Notes: generated by a model from the sequence alone, not told the origin. A DNA stretch of 64,000 bases from Paracoccaceae bacterium (GCA_021296235.1 JAGWAS010000011.1:1-64000); one strand, 5' to 3'; positions 7,649 to 16,363 are shown, counted from the stretch's first letter. A program made the numbers and translations.

Positions 7649-8032
7649 ATGAACATTTCCGTCGCCGCCGATGCTGCCGGACTGCCGGTCAAAACGGTGA
7701 GGTATTACGCCGACATTGGTCTGGTTGCTGCCCCTTCACGATCTGCCTCTGGATATCGGACATATGACGATGCATCGATCCGAAAGCTGGCGTTCATTCG
7801 GAGGGCAAGGGAGTTCGGGTTCAACATTGGAGAGTGCCGAGAACTGCTGGGCCTTTATGAAGATCAGAACAGGAGTAGTGCAGATGTAAAGCAGATCGCT
7901 TCGAAAAAGCTTGAAGAAATTCGGGCAAAGCAGCGAGAGCTACAGGCATTGCATGACGATCTCTCGCACCTCGTGGATAGCTGCAGCGGAGATCATCAGC
8001 CCGAATGTCCAATCATTGACTACCTTGGGTAA
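7649..8032 (+). CDS. MerR-family Cu(I)-responsive regulator
   Basis: 127-residue MerR-family regulator. The N-terminal winged helix (ISVAADAAGLPVKTVRYYADIGL) is followed by a long dimerisation helix and a C-terminal metal loop. The loop is CSGDHQPEC followed by PIID, giving the two Cys spaced by seven residues that in CueR bind Cu(I), Ag(I) or Au(I). It also lacks the third Cys of mercury sensors. It is divergent from the cytochrome/oxidase operon and shares its promoter dyad, so it most likely activates that operon when copper rises. CueR/HmrR is the best functional match. Confidence 0.9.
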   Translation: MNISVAADAAGLPVKTVRYYADIGLVAAPSRSASGYRTYDDASIRKLAFIRRAREFGFNIGECRELLGLYEDQNRSSADVKQIASKKLEEIRAKQRELQALHDDLSHLVDSCSGDHQPECPIIDYLG

Positions 8033-8129
8033 TCCGCCGCAACGATACCGCAACGTATCAAATGATCTGTAGCGATCCAAACTGATCTGAAACCCCACAA
8101 AACAAGGGATCCTGACCTCAAGACCACTG

Positions 8130-8184
8130 CCAATTCGCCTTTGGGAGGCAGAGGCCGGAGGTTCAAATCCTCTCACTCCGACCA
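8130..8184 (+). other. tRNA-Pro 3' fragment, attR of an integrated island
   Basis: The sequence ends like a tRNA. The anticodon loop TTTGGGA carries the Pro anticodon TGG, then come a T arm (GGAGG-TTCAAAT-CCTCT), the 3' acceptor strand CACTCCG, discriminator A and CCA (8182-8184). No matching 5' half (acceptor CGGAGTG, D arm) precedes it, and the 5' side of the anticodon stem is already mismatched. Integrases that use tRNA 3' ends leave exactly such a fragment at the far end of the element. The intact tRNA-Pro and the integrase should lie left of the window. Confidence 0.75.
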
Positions 8185-8366
8185 CTAAATCAAAAACATT
8201 GCCGAGAGAAAAACAGAGTTCGCTGGTTCGGTGAACCTAGACAGCTGCGTATTCCGATGCATTTGAACACGATTCCGAAAACACTTTTGTAAGCGACCGG
8301 GGCGTAGCGCGATAACAAGCGGCCTCTGCACCGGGTGGAGGAACAACCATTGTTGTCGAATGACCA

Positions 8367-8400
8367 ACCCCACGACGCCGACAGGTAGGCTCCGTGGGGT
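8367..8400 (-). terminator. Hairpin after the cyclase gene
   Basis: The arms ACCCCACG (8367-8374) and CGTGGGGT (8393-8400) form an 8-bp stem about 15 bases past the cyclase stop on the minus strand. No T tract follows on that strand, so it may be a weak terminator or a 3' end stabiliser. Confidence 0.45.
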
Positions 8401-8414
8401 GATATCCGTTGCTG

Positions 8415-9236
8415 TCAGATCATCGCAAAAATCCGGGCAGGACCGCCGGTGCAGCCGCGGAACTTTGGTGCTCCTATGAAAAGAGTCGCACCGGTTGCAG
8501 GCATTTTGTCGAGATTTGCAATGCACTCAATGCCAAAGCGGCCTGAGGGTAACCACGTGAAATGGCTTGCGAAATCTGGTGAAATGCCGTGATCAAGCGA
8601 CAGTGTATCGACGGCGATTGAGTTTGCGCCGGTATCTTCCATCAGCATTTTGACGGCTTCAACATGGAAGCCGGGGTAGTGTTGGATGCCATCCCCGTCT
8701 GCATTGCGGAATTGATCTGTTCCAAGCCGAGAAGCCCACCCGGAATGCATTGCTACGCAGGCGTGTTGTGGAATATCGCCGTTGTCCGCGATCCATGACT
8801 TTAGATCGTCAGGTGTCACCTGGGTGTCAGCATCGTCCGCAGCGCGGTCTGCAATATCGATGACACAAAGTGGTGCCACGAGATTGTTCACCGGTATTTC
8901 GGCGACAGAGGCACCGTCGGCCGCCATGTGCAACGGTGCATCGATATGGGTACCGGTATGTTCGGCGATCGTCAGCTCATTCGCCCCGAAGTAATGTTCG
9001 GCGTGGTTGAACAAGACTTTTTTCGAGAACTGCGGGCTTCCAAAATAGGTTGGAAAATCCTCGAACAGCTCGTGTGTCATGTCTTCGACACTATCAAATC
9101 CCGCGGCTGATGCCTGCGTCGGGGTAAAGGCAGCCGCTGTCGTAACTGCCGCAGCAGACGCTGCACTTGCCTTGAAAAAATTACGGCGTGAGATCATTTG
9201 ATCCTTCACGGTATTCATGACGTATAGATCACACAT
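8415..9236 (-). CDS. Cyclase family protein, Tat-exported
   Basis: 273-residue member of the cyclase/kynurenine-formamidase-like family, metal-dependent hydrolases of amides and lactones. The metal motif HTGTHIDAPLH is intact, and other His residues (HSGW, LDHG, HFTWL) are in place. A Tat signal (SRRNFFKASAAS) at residues 16-27 points to the periplasm, unusual for formamidases. The ATG at 9236 is chosen because AAGGAGGAAACA lies directly before it; the Tat motif is therefore about 15 residues in. It is the last gene of the catabolic operon and overlaps the end of the decayed CoA-transferase gene. The substrate is unknown. Confidence 0.85.
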   Translation of the reverse strand: MCDLYVMNTVKDQMISRRNFFKASAASAAAVTTAAAFTPTQASAAGFDSVEDMTHELFEDFPTYFGSPQFSKKVLFNHAEHYFGANELTIAEHTGTHIDAPLHMAADGASVAEIPVNNLVAPLCVIDIADRAADDADTQVTPDDLKSWIADNGDIPQHACVAMHSGWASRLGTDQFRNADGDGIQHYPGFHVEAVKMLMEDTGANSIAVDTLSLDHGISPDFASHFTWLPSGRFGIECIANLDKMPATGATLFIGAPKFRGCTGGPARIFAMI

Positions 9237-9961
9237 TGTTTCCTCCTTGTTGGTGGGGTTTTGCCCCTTCGGTTGTCGCCAATTGGCTCAACTTTTCGTC
9301 TGTTTTCCTTTCGGAAAGATCTTCCAGAATTGCCTGCGTATGGGCACCAAAACTTGGTCGGCGATACCGGCGGGACATGGGTGCTTTGGAGAAATTGAGT
9401 GAGTTGCCAATCAAATCAACTTGCCCTTCCGCAGTGCCGTCAGACATGATTGAAACTCTCATTTCGTGTACCTCAACCTATTTTGAATTACAGACGATAT
9501 CAAGCTTGTCCTCCGGTTCAATCAGGGTAGTCGCCTCTGAAGCTTTCAGTCATATTTGACTACAAATTTGCACCCATTTTCCGGCAAAAGGTTCTCAAGA
9601 GCGATTTCCGATTCACGCTGGCAGTGCGGCCGTCGCCGGTGTGGACGCGGGCGCTTGAACTCCTGGAGTTGGACCCGGAAGGCAATATGGCAGCGGGCCA
9701 TCTCATCGGGAAACTTGTAGATAGGCCGAGCTGTTGCGTCATCCAATCAGGCCTCCTGAAATCACCGGTCTTGAATTTCTCCGGACCTATCATGACACCT
9801 TTGCCATCCTTGTGGCCATCAAAGGGTGAACCCCAACAGCGGATGTCATTCCCATTGGCATATGGGTTCTTGATGGAGAGATTTTCTGCTTCAGTATTGC
9901 CCTCATCAAGGATGCGACTTGGGTTCAAAACTCTCATCTTGGCAAGTGGTTCAGCCATCAT
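9229..9961 (-). pseudogene. CaiB/BaiF-type CoA transferase, decayed
   Basis: The start is clear: ATG at 9961 overlaps the aminotransferase stop as ATGATG. The N-terminus MMAEPLAKMRVLNPSRIL followed by NPYANGNDIRCWGSPFDGHKDG resembles family III CoA transferases. The C-terminus is also recognisable, in another frame, as LIGNSLNFSKAPMS followed by GAHTQAILEDL, ending at 9229. The open frame from the ATG stops near 9560. About 730 bases remain, where the family needs about 1.2 kb, and a TAG interrupts the distal part just before 9462. The gene has lost its middle and is almost certainly inactive, although its operon neighbours are intact. Confidence 0.65.
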
Positions 9962-11184
9962 GTGCAACTCAAACCTGCACAGGCGGATTGAATGCGGGCG
10001 CAGGCGCCAGCAAGATTGCTGTCTGAGGCAGCGGTTGAAATCCGAAAATGTGGGGATAGGCCAAAAGTTTCGCCTGGAACAACTGATACGAAATGCTCTT
10101 CCAGAAGATAGGTGCAAAAATCGATGTCGGATGAAATCAGCATGCCGTCGGATGTGGATTTTCCAATTACACCGCTACAATCGGGAAAGGCATAAAACGC
10201 GCCTTCTGGACCGATGCAGTTTAGGCCATCGGCCTTGTTGATTTCGGCAACGACAATGTCGCGGCGCTTTTCAAAGCTCTTTGCACGGGTGGACAAAAAA
10301 TCTGTCGGGCCACTCAGTGCAGCGATGGCTGCAGCCTGCGAAATCGAACAGGCATGGGTCAGGCTTTGCCCTTGCACAACGTTCATCGAACTGATGAAGT
10401 CTGAAGGCCCGGCGGCATAACCCAACCGCCAACCGGTCATGGCAAACACCTTGGAGACGCCATTGACCAGTAAAGTGCGGTTCCTCAGATCAGGCGCGAC
10501 ATTCAGGATTGATGTGAAGCGATGACCATCAAACACCAGATGTTCGTAGATATCATCGCTCAGGATCGCCAAATGCGGATTGGCCCGCAAAACCTCGGCA
10601 AGGCCTCGCAGATGCTCAATGCCGTAGACGCCGCCGGTTGGGTTGCTGGGAGAATTTAGGATCAGCCATCGGGTCTTTGACGAAATTGCCGCAGCAAGCT
10701 GGTCGGGGGAAATCAGGAACCGTTGTTCCTGTGGGCAATCGACAACGACGGGCACCCCTTCAGCCATGGCCACAATGTCGGGATAGGATGACCAGTAAGG
10801 GGCGGGAATGATGACTTCGTCACCTGGATTAAGGCTTGCCAGCATCGCGTTGAAGATGATGCTTTTGGCACCACCGCCGACGGTGATCTCTGCCAGATCA
10901 TAGTGTAACCCGTTTTCGCGCTTCAGTTTGTCAGCAATGGCACGGCGCATGGGGACCGTTCCTGGAACAACAGTGTAACGGGTTTCATTCCGGATTATCG
11001 CATCCATTGCGGCCTGTTTCACATGATCTGGCGTCGTGAAGTCCGGTTCGCCAATACCAAGATCAATCACCGGATGGCCGTCTGCCTTCAGGCTTCGCGC
11101 TTTTCGAACCAACTCCAGGATCATTGAGGAGCGAACGTTTTTAAGCCTGTCCGCAGATCGGAGTTTTGCAGCAAGTTCATTCAT
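9958..11184 (-). CDS. Class I/II PLP-dependent aminotransferase
   Basis: 408-residue fold-type I aminotransferase of the aspartate aminotransferase type. The N-terminal IDLGIGEPDFTTPDHV, the SPSNPTGGVY loop, the PLP lysine in NGVSKVFAMTGWRLGY and the C-terminal substrate arginine region (HFRIS) are all seen. The ATG at 11184 overlaps the preceding stop as ATGA. It transfers an amino group from an amino acid to a 2-oxo acid. Standing next to a ThDP enzyme that could act on the 2-oxo acid formed, it recalls the arginine transaminase pathway pair AruH/AruI, but this is inference and the amino acid is not known. Confidence 0.88.
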   Translation of the reverse strand: MNELAAKLRSADRLKNVRSSMILELVRKARSLKADGHPVIDLGIGEPDFTTPDHVKQAAMDAIIRNETRYTVVPGTVPMRRAIADKLKRENGLHYDLAEITVGGGAKSIIFNAMLASLNPGDEVIIPAPYWSSYPDIVAMAEGVPVVVDCPQEQRFLISPDQLAAAISSKTRWLILNSPSNPTGGVYGIEHLRGLAEVLRANPHLAILSDDIYEHLVFDGHRFTSILNVAPDLRNRTLLVNGVSKVFAMTGWRLGYAAGPSDFISSMNVVQGQSLTHACSISQAAAIAALSGPTDFLSTRAKSFEKRRDIVVAEINKADGLNCIGPEGAFYAFPDCSGVIGKSTSDGMLISSDIDFCTYLLEEHFVSVVPGETFGLSPHFRISTAASDSNLAGACARIQSACAGLSCT

Positions 11185-12596
11185 GCGAGTATCAGGGATT
11201 GCGCTTTGGCAGTTGCCCGGTTCGCGTTTGACGTGTCGCCCAATCCTTGGAATGCACGGGCAAGTGCGCGCCAATTCTGGGCCGAGGTTGGTTTGAGGGC
11301 AGTGCGTTCATTTGCCAAGGCGATCGCCAAGTCAAAACGGCCAGCCCTTATTGCGGCTTCCAGTAACGTCCAACCGATGATGTCGCGCTGCGCATAACTT
11401 CCGCCCAACCGGTGAGTCATATAACGGACCGGCAATAGCCGTTCGACGCATTCGCGGTATCTTTCAGCTTTGAAATCGCGCATTGCCAGACAGAAGGGCA
11501 GGCCAATTTCGCGGCTCATGGCCACATTCGCGTCAGAGGCGGATTCCAAATATCGTTCATTCGCAGACAACAGCTTTTGCTGAGCCTCGGTCCGGTCATC
11601 AGACACGAAGGTCAGCATCGCATGGACATCGTTGAAGGCATAGAGTGTGTCTTGCGCCGCTGGTTCCCACTTGTCAGCCAGGTGCGTCCAACGATCCCCA
11701 GAGCTCTGGCCTACAAGATTGATGCGCCACAAAAGTGCGGCTGCATCCAGTTCTTCGTATTTGTTTCCATCTTTTCGGCGTGAATCCAGGTGGTTGTCAA
11801 AAATATCATACACACGATCGTATTGTTCCAGATCAAGATGATAGAGCGCGGTGTGCCACCACAGGTGATTGGCAAAGTTCGATGTGCCCCATTGATTTGC
11901 CCGTTCGCCCATGAACCGAATGCCGCCGGTCTGTCGTCCGCGCATTTCCATTACATGGCTGACGGCATGGACTGCATAGGGATGGTCGGGGCGGATCGCC
12001 AACGCTTGGCGCGCGAGTTCTTCCGCATGGGAGAAATCACGGTTTTCTTCCAGACCAAAAGCGTAAAACCCCAGCACGAATTCGTAGCCTGGAACACTTT
12101 CATCCCATAGGGTTAAGGCGCGCGCCACCACATCGCGCTGCCCGGCAATGTCGCCCAAAAGCACATCGGTGTAATGCACCAGTTCCATTGCCAAGAGGTC
12201 CTTGGGATATTTGAAAAGCACCGCCTCCCATTTTTGGACCGCGGCAAAAAAATCGCCATTAACCCAGGCCCTGACTGCCTCGTAATGCCCAATTTCGCGG
12301 TCGTTTGCGTGTTTCAGTCTTTTCTCAACCTCAGATAGCGCGCTGATCATCAGTTTGTAGATGCGCGTTTCCATCGTCTGTGTCAGCCAACCCGCCTTGA
12401 ACAGCCAGCCCATGATGAAATCTGGAAACTCTTTCAGAACCTCATCAATCCGGGCAATGGCATCGCCGCGGAACGAAAGTGACATCTCAATGGCTTCCTC
12501 CAAACCTTCAATCGCCCTATTGTCGGCGTAGGACACGGGCACGCCGCGAATATCGGTAAAGGCTCTTGATTTGGTTGCGATGTCAGATGCGGCCAT
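11181..12596 (-). CDS. TPR protein, TTC38-like
   Basis: About 470 residues of helical repeats resembling the TTC38 family of tetratricopeptide proteins. Examples are FPDFIMGWLFKAGWL, then HANDREIGHYEAVRAWVNGDF, HPYAVHAVSHVMEMRG and FANHLWWHTALYHLDL. There is no signal peptide, so it is probably cytosolic. TTC38 proteins have no proven reaction; TPR repeats usually hold partner proteins. The start is uncertain: ATGs at 12596 and 12605 and a TTG at 12614 are in frame, all within or near the end of the ThDP gene. Its place between two enzymes of a tight operon suggests that it serves the pathway. Confidence 0.75.
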   Translation of the reverse strand: MAASDIATKSRAFTDIRGVPVSYADNRAIEGLEEAIEMSLSFRGDAIARIDEVLKEFPDFIMGWLFKAGWLTQTMETRIYKLMISALSEVEKRLKHANDREIGHYEAVRAWVNGDFFAAVQKWEAVLFKYPKDLLAMELVHYTDVLLGDIAGQRDVVARALTLWDESVPGYEFVLGFYAFGLEENRDFSHAEELARQALAIRPDHPYAVHAVSHVMEMRGRQTGGIRFMGERANQWGTSNFANHLWWHTALYHLDLEQYDRVYDIFDNHLDSRRKDGNKYEELDAAALLWRINLVGQSSGDRWTHLADKWEPAAQDTLYAFNDVHAMLTFVSDDRTEAQQKLLSANERYLESASDANVAMSREIGLPFCLAMRDFKAERYRECVERLLPVRYMTHRLGGSYAQRDIIGWTLLEAAIRAGRFDLAIALANERTALKPTSAQNWRALARAFQGLGDTSNANRATAKAQSLILA

Positions 12597-14196
12597 CGTA
12601 GGCATTTTTTCCAATTAAGGCAGAAATCAGGGTGAAGGTGTCGCGCTCAAAGGCGGCTGTGATTGCAGTGTTCAGGCTTTCACGGTCGCGGCAGGTTGCA
12701 CCATGGCCGCCCATGGCTTCAGCGACGGCGGTGAAATCAGTTCCTGGAAATTCAACGCCAAGATTGGTCATCCGACTGCTGCGTTGCTTCAATTCGATCA
12801 ACCCAAGCTGTTCGTCAACGAAAACAACGATCGGCAGGCAGAGTCCGTGGTCACGGGCAGTGGCGAGTTCCCCCAGAAACATCTCGACACCCGCATCACC
12901 GGCAAAGCCAATCACCCGGCGTTCGGGTTCTGCGATCTTGCGCCCAATGGCCAAAGGCACAGCACAGCCCATTGTGCAAAAGGCAGAGGATTGCAGCAGG
13001 CCATGGGCAACGTCGCATTGCCAGACATGGCTCAGAACGATCCGGTGTGCCCCGCTGTCGGCAGTGGCGATTGTTCCGGCTGGGCAGGCTTTGCGGGCTT
13101 CATTCACCACAGCGGCCGGCCCCCAGTCTTCGTTCACATGATAAGCATCGCGGAGGCTTGCCTTGATCTTTGAGATTTCATCCTGGTCCCAGGGTGCAGT
13201 GCTCTCCGGGCCATCGGCCAAGGCCGTCAGCGAAGCCGCGATATCACCGGTGAAATTCAGTGGCGCCTGATGCATGTAGTGGGTGTTAATCTCGGCCGAA
13301 ATATCAATGACGCGTTGGTTTGGCGCGAACGGGTTCCGCCAACCGATGCGCATTTCAATCGGATCATAGCCTGCAAGGATTAGACAATCCGATGATTGAA
13401 GCAGTGGCAGCAGAATCTCGTCAGAGATTGGCGAGAGGCCGGCACCTCCCAATGCAAGGGGATGCGACTCTCCCAGAATGCCCTTGGCCTTGTAGGTGGT
13501 GATCAGCGGAATGCCATTGCCAACACAAAAATCGGCAACCGCTGCGGAGTGGCCTTGAGTCAAAACATCGACACCTGCCAGCAAAATGGGCCGGTCTGCG
13601 TCTTTCAGCCAATCACGAGCCATCGTGAGATTTTCCCCTGATGGGGCCATCGGCGATTGCGGTTGAAATCGGGGTTTTGTCCAGGCGCCAGACAATTCGT
13701 GTTGCACATCAATCGGTACATCAAGTGCAACTGGGCCAGGTCGCCCCGTGGTCGCGATATTGATGCTCTTGTCGATGATGACACCCGCTGTGCCTGTTTC
13801 AACCCGGAAGACCGCCTTGGTTATGGGTTCCAGGAATTTGACATGGTCAATGACCTGATGGGTGTAGGTGTGTGCCCCAATCGCGGGAACACAGCCTGTA
13901 AGCACAATCATCGGCACCCTGTCCTGCCAGGCATTCGCAATGGCATTGGCAGCGTTTGCTATTCCGGGACCAATGGTGGCAAACAACACACCCGGTGCAC
14001 CATTGGCATGCCATGTACCCTCGGCCATAAAGCCGCCCGAGTTTTCGTGCTTGACCAAAACAATCTCAAGGCCTGCCTGGTCCAGCGCGTCCATCAGTGC
14101 CAAAACTTCGCCGCCGGGAATGCCGAATGCGTGACGGCAGCCCACTTCATAAAGGCGTTCGGCAATGACCTCCGAAACTGACTGTTGGGTTGTCAT
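12583..14196 (-). CDS. ThDP-dependent enzyme, acetolactate-synthase-like
   Basis: 537-residue thiamine diphosphate enzyme with the three expected domains. The N-terminal pyrimidine domain carries the catalytic Glu (LVKHENSGGFMAEG). The middle domain follows at about 190-330. The C-terminal pyrophosphate domain has GDAGVEMFLGELATARDHG. The Asn that usually closes the GDG-N motif appears as Val in IVVFVDEQLGL, which is odd. Relatives include acetolactate synthase, sulfoacetaldehyde acetyltransferase and 2-oxo-acid decarboxylases such as AruI. The ATG at 14196 follows an AAGTAGGCAA site; an upstream in-frame start at 14232 lacks family similarity. It probably acts on the 2-oxo acid made by the neighbouring aminotransferase. 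Confidence 0.85.
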   Translation of the reverse strand: MTTQQSVSEVIAERLYEVGCRHAFGIPGGEVLALMDALDQAGLEIVLVKHENSGGFMAEGTWHANGAPGVLFATIGPGIANAANAIANAWQDRVPMIVLTGCVPAIGAHTYTHQVIDHVKFLEPITKAVFRVETGTAGVIIDKSINIATTGRPGPVALDVPIDVQHELSGAWTKPRFQPQSPMAPSGENLTMARDWLKDADRPILLAGVDVLTQGHSAAVADFCVGNGIPLITTYKAKGILGESHPLALGGAGLSPISDEILLPLLQSSDCLILAGYDPIEMRIGWRNPFAPNQRVIDISAEINTHYMHQAPLNFTGDIAASLTALADGPESTAPWDQDEISKIKASLRDAYHVNEDWGPAAVVNEARKACPAGTIATADSGAHRIVLSHVWQCDVAHGLLQSSAFCTMGCAVPLAIGRKIAEPERRVIGFAGDAGVEMFLGELATARDHGLCLPIVVFVDEQLGLIELKQRSSRMTNLGVEFPGTDFTAVAEAMGGHGATCRDRESLNTAITAAFERDTFTLISALIGKNAYDGRI

Positions 14197-14200
14197 TTGC

Positions 14201-15424
14201 CTACTTGCTTTTTTCTTGTGGAAGGTAACCACCCCGGGTTTGCGGAGTTTTCATGCCCAGTGCTTTTCCGGCGACCAAATTGCGCAGCATTTGCGCAGTG
14301 CCGCCGCCGATGGTGAACATGCGCGCATCTCTAAGCATGCGCTCAATTTGGTTGTTGCGTGAATATCCACGCGCACCGTGCAATTGCAATGCGTCGTTGG
14401 TTACCCTGACTGCCATTTCCGAAGCAAAGATCTTGGCCTGCGCCGCCAGCATCGGATCCGGAAAACCGGACGTCTGCGTTTCTGCACTGGAAGCTGCTCG
14501 CCAGATCATCATCCGCGCCGCGTCAATCTGGACCGCCATATCGGCAATCATCCATTGCAACCCCTGAAATTCTGCAATCGGACGGCCGAATTGTTTCCGC
14601 TTCTTCACAAATTCGACGGCGGTTTCATAAGCCCCCCGCGCAATTCCAAGCGCGACTGCGGCGGCACCGACGCGTTGGGCGTTATACGCGTTCATCAACT
14701 CAGCAAAGCCGCACTTTATGCCTTCGTGCGGAGCAATAAGCCGGTCCGCGGGCAGGCGGAGATCGTCAAAAACGACTTCGGTTTCAGGAATGCCGCGCAG
14801 TCCCAGTGTTGGCTCCCGCTTGCCGATGATCAGGCCATCTTCCCCGAGGAATGACATGAAACCACCGATGCCCTCATCTTTTCCATCTTCGATCACCCGC
14901 GCAAAAATCAAATGCAACTTTGAAACGCCGCCGCCGGTAATCCAGTGCTTCCTGCCATTTAAAACCCAACTGTCGCCATCACGATGAGCAGTTGTGGTCA
15001 TATCGGTCGCGGCGCTGCCCGCATCTGGTTCAGTGATGCAAATGGCAGGCTTGTCGCCGCTCAGAACATGGTTGGCCGCAATCTTGCGCTGTTCTTCGGT
15101 GCCATGGGCAATGATCGCACCGACCGCCCCCATATTGCCTTCAACTGCGATGCGGCCGGTAACGCCGCATTTCACTGCCAATTCTTCAACGACCAATGCG
15201 GCATCGAAATAACTGTGTCCAGGACCGTCGAGATCAATCGGAACAGTCATCCCCATCAACCCCGCTTGGGTCAGCGCCTCGACAACCTCAGCCGGATATT
15301 GCTCCGAACGATCAGTTTCAGCAGCCAAAGGACCTGCAATGGTCTCGGCGATTTGCCTTGCCCTACTCTGAACGTCGCGCTGCAGGTCTGATCGATGGAA
15401 CGTTTTGCAACATTGAGGGAGCAC
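14201..15424 (-). CDS. Acyl-CoA dehydrogenase
   Basis: 407-residue FAD-dependent acyl-CoA dehydrogenase with N-terminal helices and the middle beta domain (ICITEPDAGSAATDM, then HWITGG). The C-terminal helical domain has RKQFGRPIAEFQGLQWMIADM and ends with LHGARGYSRNNQIERMLRDAR and GGGTAQMLRN. It desaturates an acyl-CoA at C2-C3 and passes electrons to ETF. The start is a GTG at 15424 with GGAGG (15437-15441) twelve bases upstream; no ATG is in frame nearby. It is the first gene of the operon, which also encodes a ThDP enzyme, aminotransferase and CoA transferase remnant. This suggests breakdown of an amino-acid-derived acyl group. Confidence 0.9.
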   Translation of the reverse strand: MLPQCCKTFHRSDLQRDVQSRARQIAETIAGPLAAETDRSEQYPAEVVEALTQAGLMGMTVPIDLDGPGHSYFDAALVVEELAVKCGVTGRIAVEGNMGAVGAIIAHGTEEQRKIAANHVLSGDKPAICITEPDAGSAATDMTTTAHRDGDSWVLNGRKHWITGGGVSKLHLIFARVIEDGKDEGIGGFMSFLGEDGLIIGKREPTLGLRGIPETEVVFDDLRLPADRLIAPHEGIKCGFAELMNAYNAQRVGAAAVALGIARGAYETAVEFVKKRKQFGRPIAEFQGLQWMIADMAVQIDAARMMIWRAASSAETQTSGFPDPMLAAQAKIFASEMAVRVTNDALQLHGARGYSRNNQIERMLRDARMFTIGGGTAQMLRNLVAGKALGMKTPQTRGGYLPQEKSK

Positions 15425-15514
15425 TTGCTTGGATTACCTCCATTCTAACATCGGCAGATTTATGAATGCTAATTATAAAATCATATTTCTTACATGAGTT
15501 TTTTTGAAGATAAT
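15425..15514 (-). promoter_or_regulatory. Leader and likely promoter of the catabolic operon
   Basis: This 90-base gap between the LysR stop and the acyl-CoA dehydrogenase start is clearly AT-rich (tttatgaatgctaattat). It holds imperfect inverted repeats of the type GATTTAT...ATAAAATC (about 15458-15483). A LysR box of T-N11-A type could lie here, but the exact site cannot be fixed by eye. Confidence 0.3.
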
Positions 15515-16363
15515 TCAGGTGCCCTGCAGAGCGGATATGCAGGCATCGACCACCAGATCGTTGCGCCCGTCGGTGCCGGTAAATGCACCAATTTCGCGGC
15601 AGAAAGGCGGCTCTCCAAATGGAACATGGCGGATGGGACGCTTGCCTTTGCACATGGGCACGATTGATACGCCAAGCCCTTCGCCGACCAAATTTGTGAT
15701 CGCCTCAAGGGAGTCGATTTCCATCGCCGCTTTCACGGCAACTTTCTTGGATTTTAAGGCATCCTCAATACTTTGCCCCGCCCAGGTTTTTCTGTTGAAC
15801 CAGATAAACGGGTGATCCTCCAACAAGCTGCGCCAATCCGCACCCTGGGCATGGGCAGGTGCAACTACGACAAGTGGCTCTGCTGCGATTGAATGCCATT
15901 CCAGTCCCGGGATCGGGTTAACGGGTTTTGTGCAGATTGCGACATCCAGATCTCCGTCCGACAGTGCCGCCGCCAATGCTGACGACCCGCCACTTCGCAA
16001 TTCAACTCGAAGTTTTGGGAACTGCTGCTGAAGGCATTTGAGGCTGGCAGGAATAAAACTTGCAAGGGCGGTCGGAACAGCGCCAATGGTTAATCTTGAA
16101 CGCACCAATTCGCCGCGTGCGACCGATGCTGAAGCTTCAAACAAAGCCAGGGTCTTTCTTGCATGTTCCGCCAAGGCACGTCCCTGCGCAGTAGGAACCG
16201 GGGGTCGCCTTATTCGATCAAACAGTTGAACCTCCAACTCTTCCTCCATTGCCTTGATCTGCAGACTTACAGCAGAATGAGACAAACCAATTTTGTCTCC
16301 GGCAGCAGCAAATGATCGGGTTTCTACGACAGCGAGAAGCGTCCTGAGTTGTTTGATGTTCAT
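15515..16363 (-). CDS. LysR family transcriptional regulator
   Basis: 282-residue LysR-type regulator. The winged helix-turn-helix is at residues 1-60 (MNIKQLRTLLAVVETRSFAA, then LSHSAVSLQIKAME), followed by the periplasmic-binding-like effector domain (LTIGAVPTALASFIPASL, then DLDVAICTKP, then WIWFN-like FIWFNRKTW). The ATG at 16363 is where family similarity starts, though the frame is open further upstream. It stands before the acyl-CoA dehydrogenase operon on the same strand and most likely controls it, and possibly itself. The inducer is unknown. Confidence 0.88.
   Translation of the reverse strand: MNIKQLRTLLAVVETRSFAAAGDKIGLSHSAVSLQIKAMEEELEVQLFDRIRRPPVPTAQGRALAEHARKTLALFEASASVARGELVRSRLTIGAVPTALASFIPASLKCLQQQFPKLRVELRSGGSSALAAALSDGDLDVAICTKPVNPIPGLEWHSIAAEPLVVVAPAHAQGADWRSLLEDHPFIWFNRKTWAGQSIEDALKSKKVAVKAAMEIDSLEAITNLVGEGLGVSIVPMCKGKRPIRHVPFGEPPFCREIGAFTGTDGRNDLVVDACISALQGT

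Noticed and set aside
9624-10241. Plus-strand frame of 205 codons
   Set aside because: Runs opposite the CoA transferase remnant and aminotransferase end; no family likeness.
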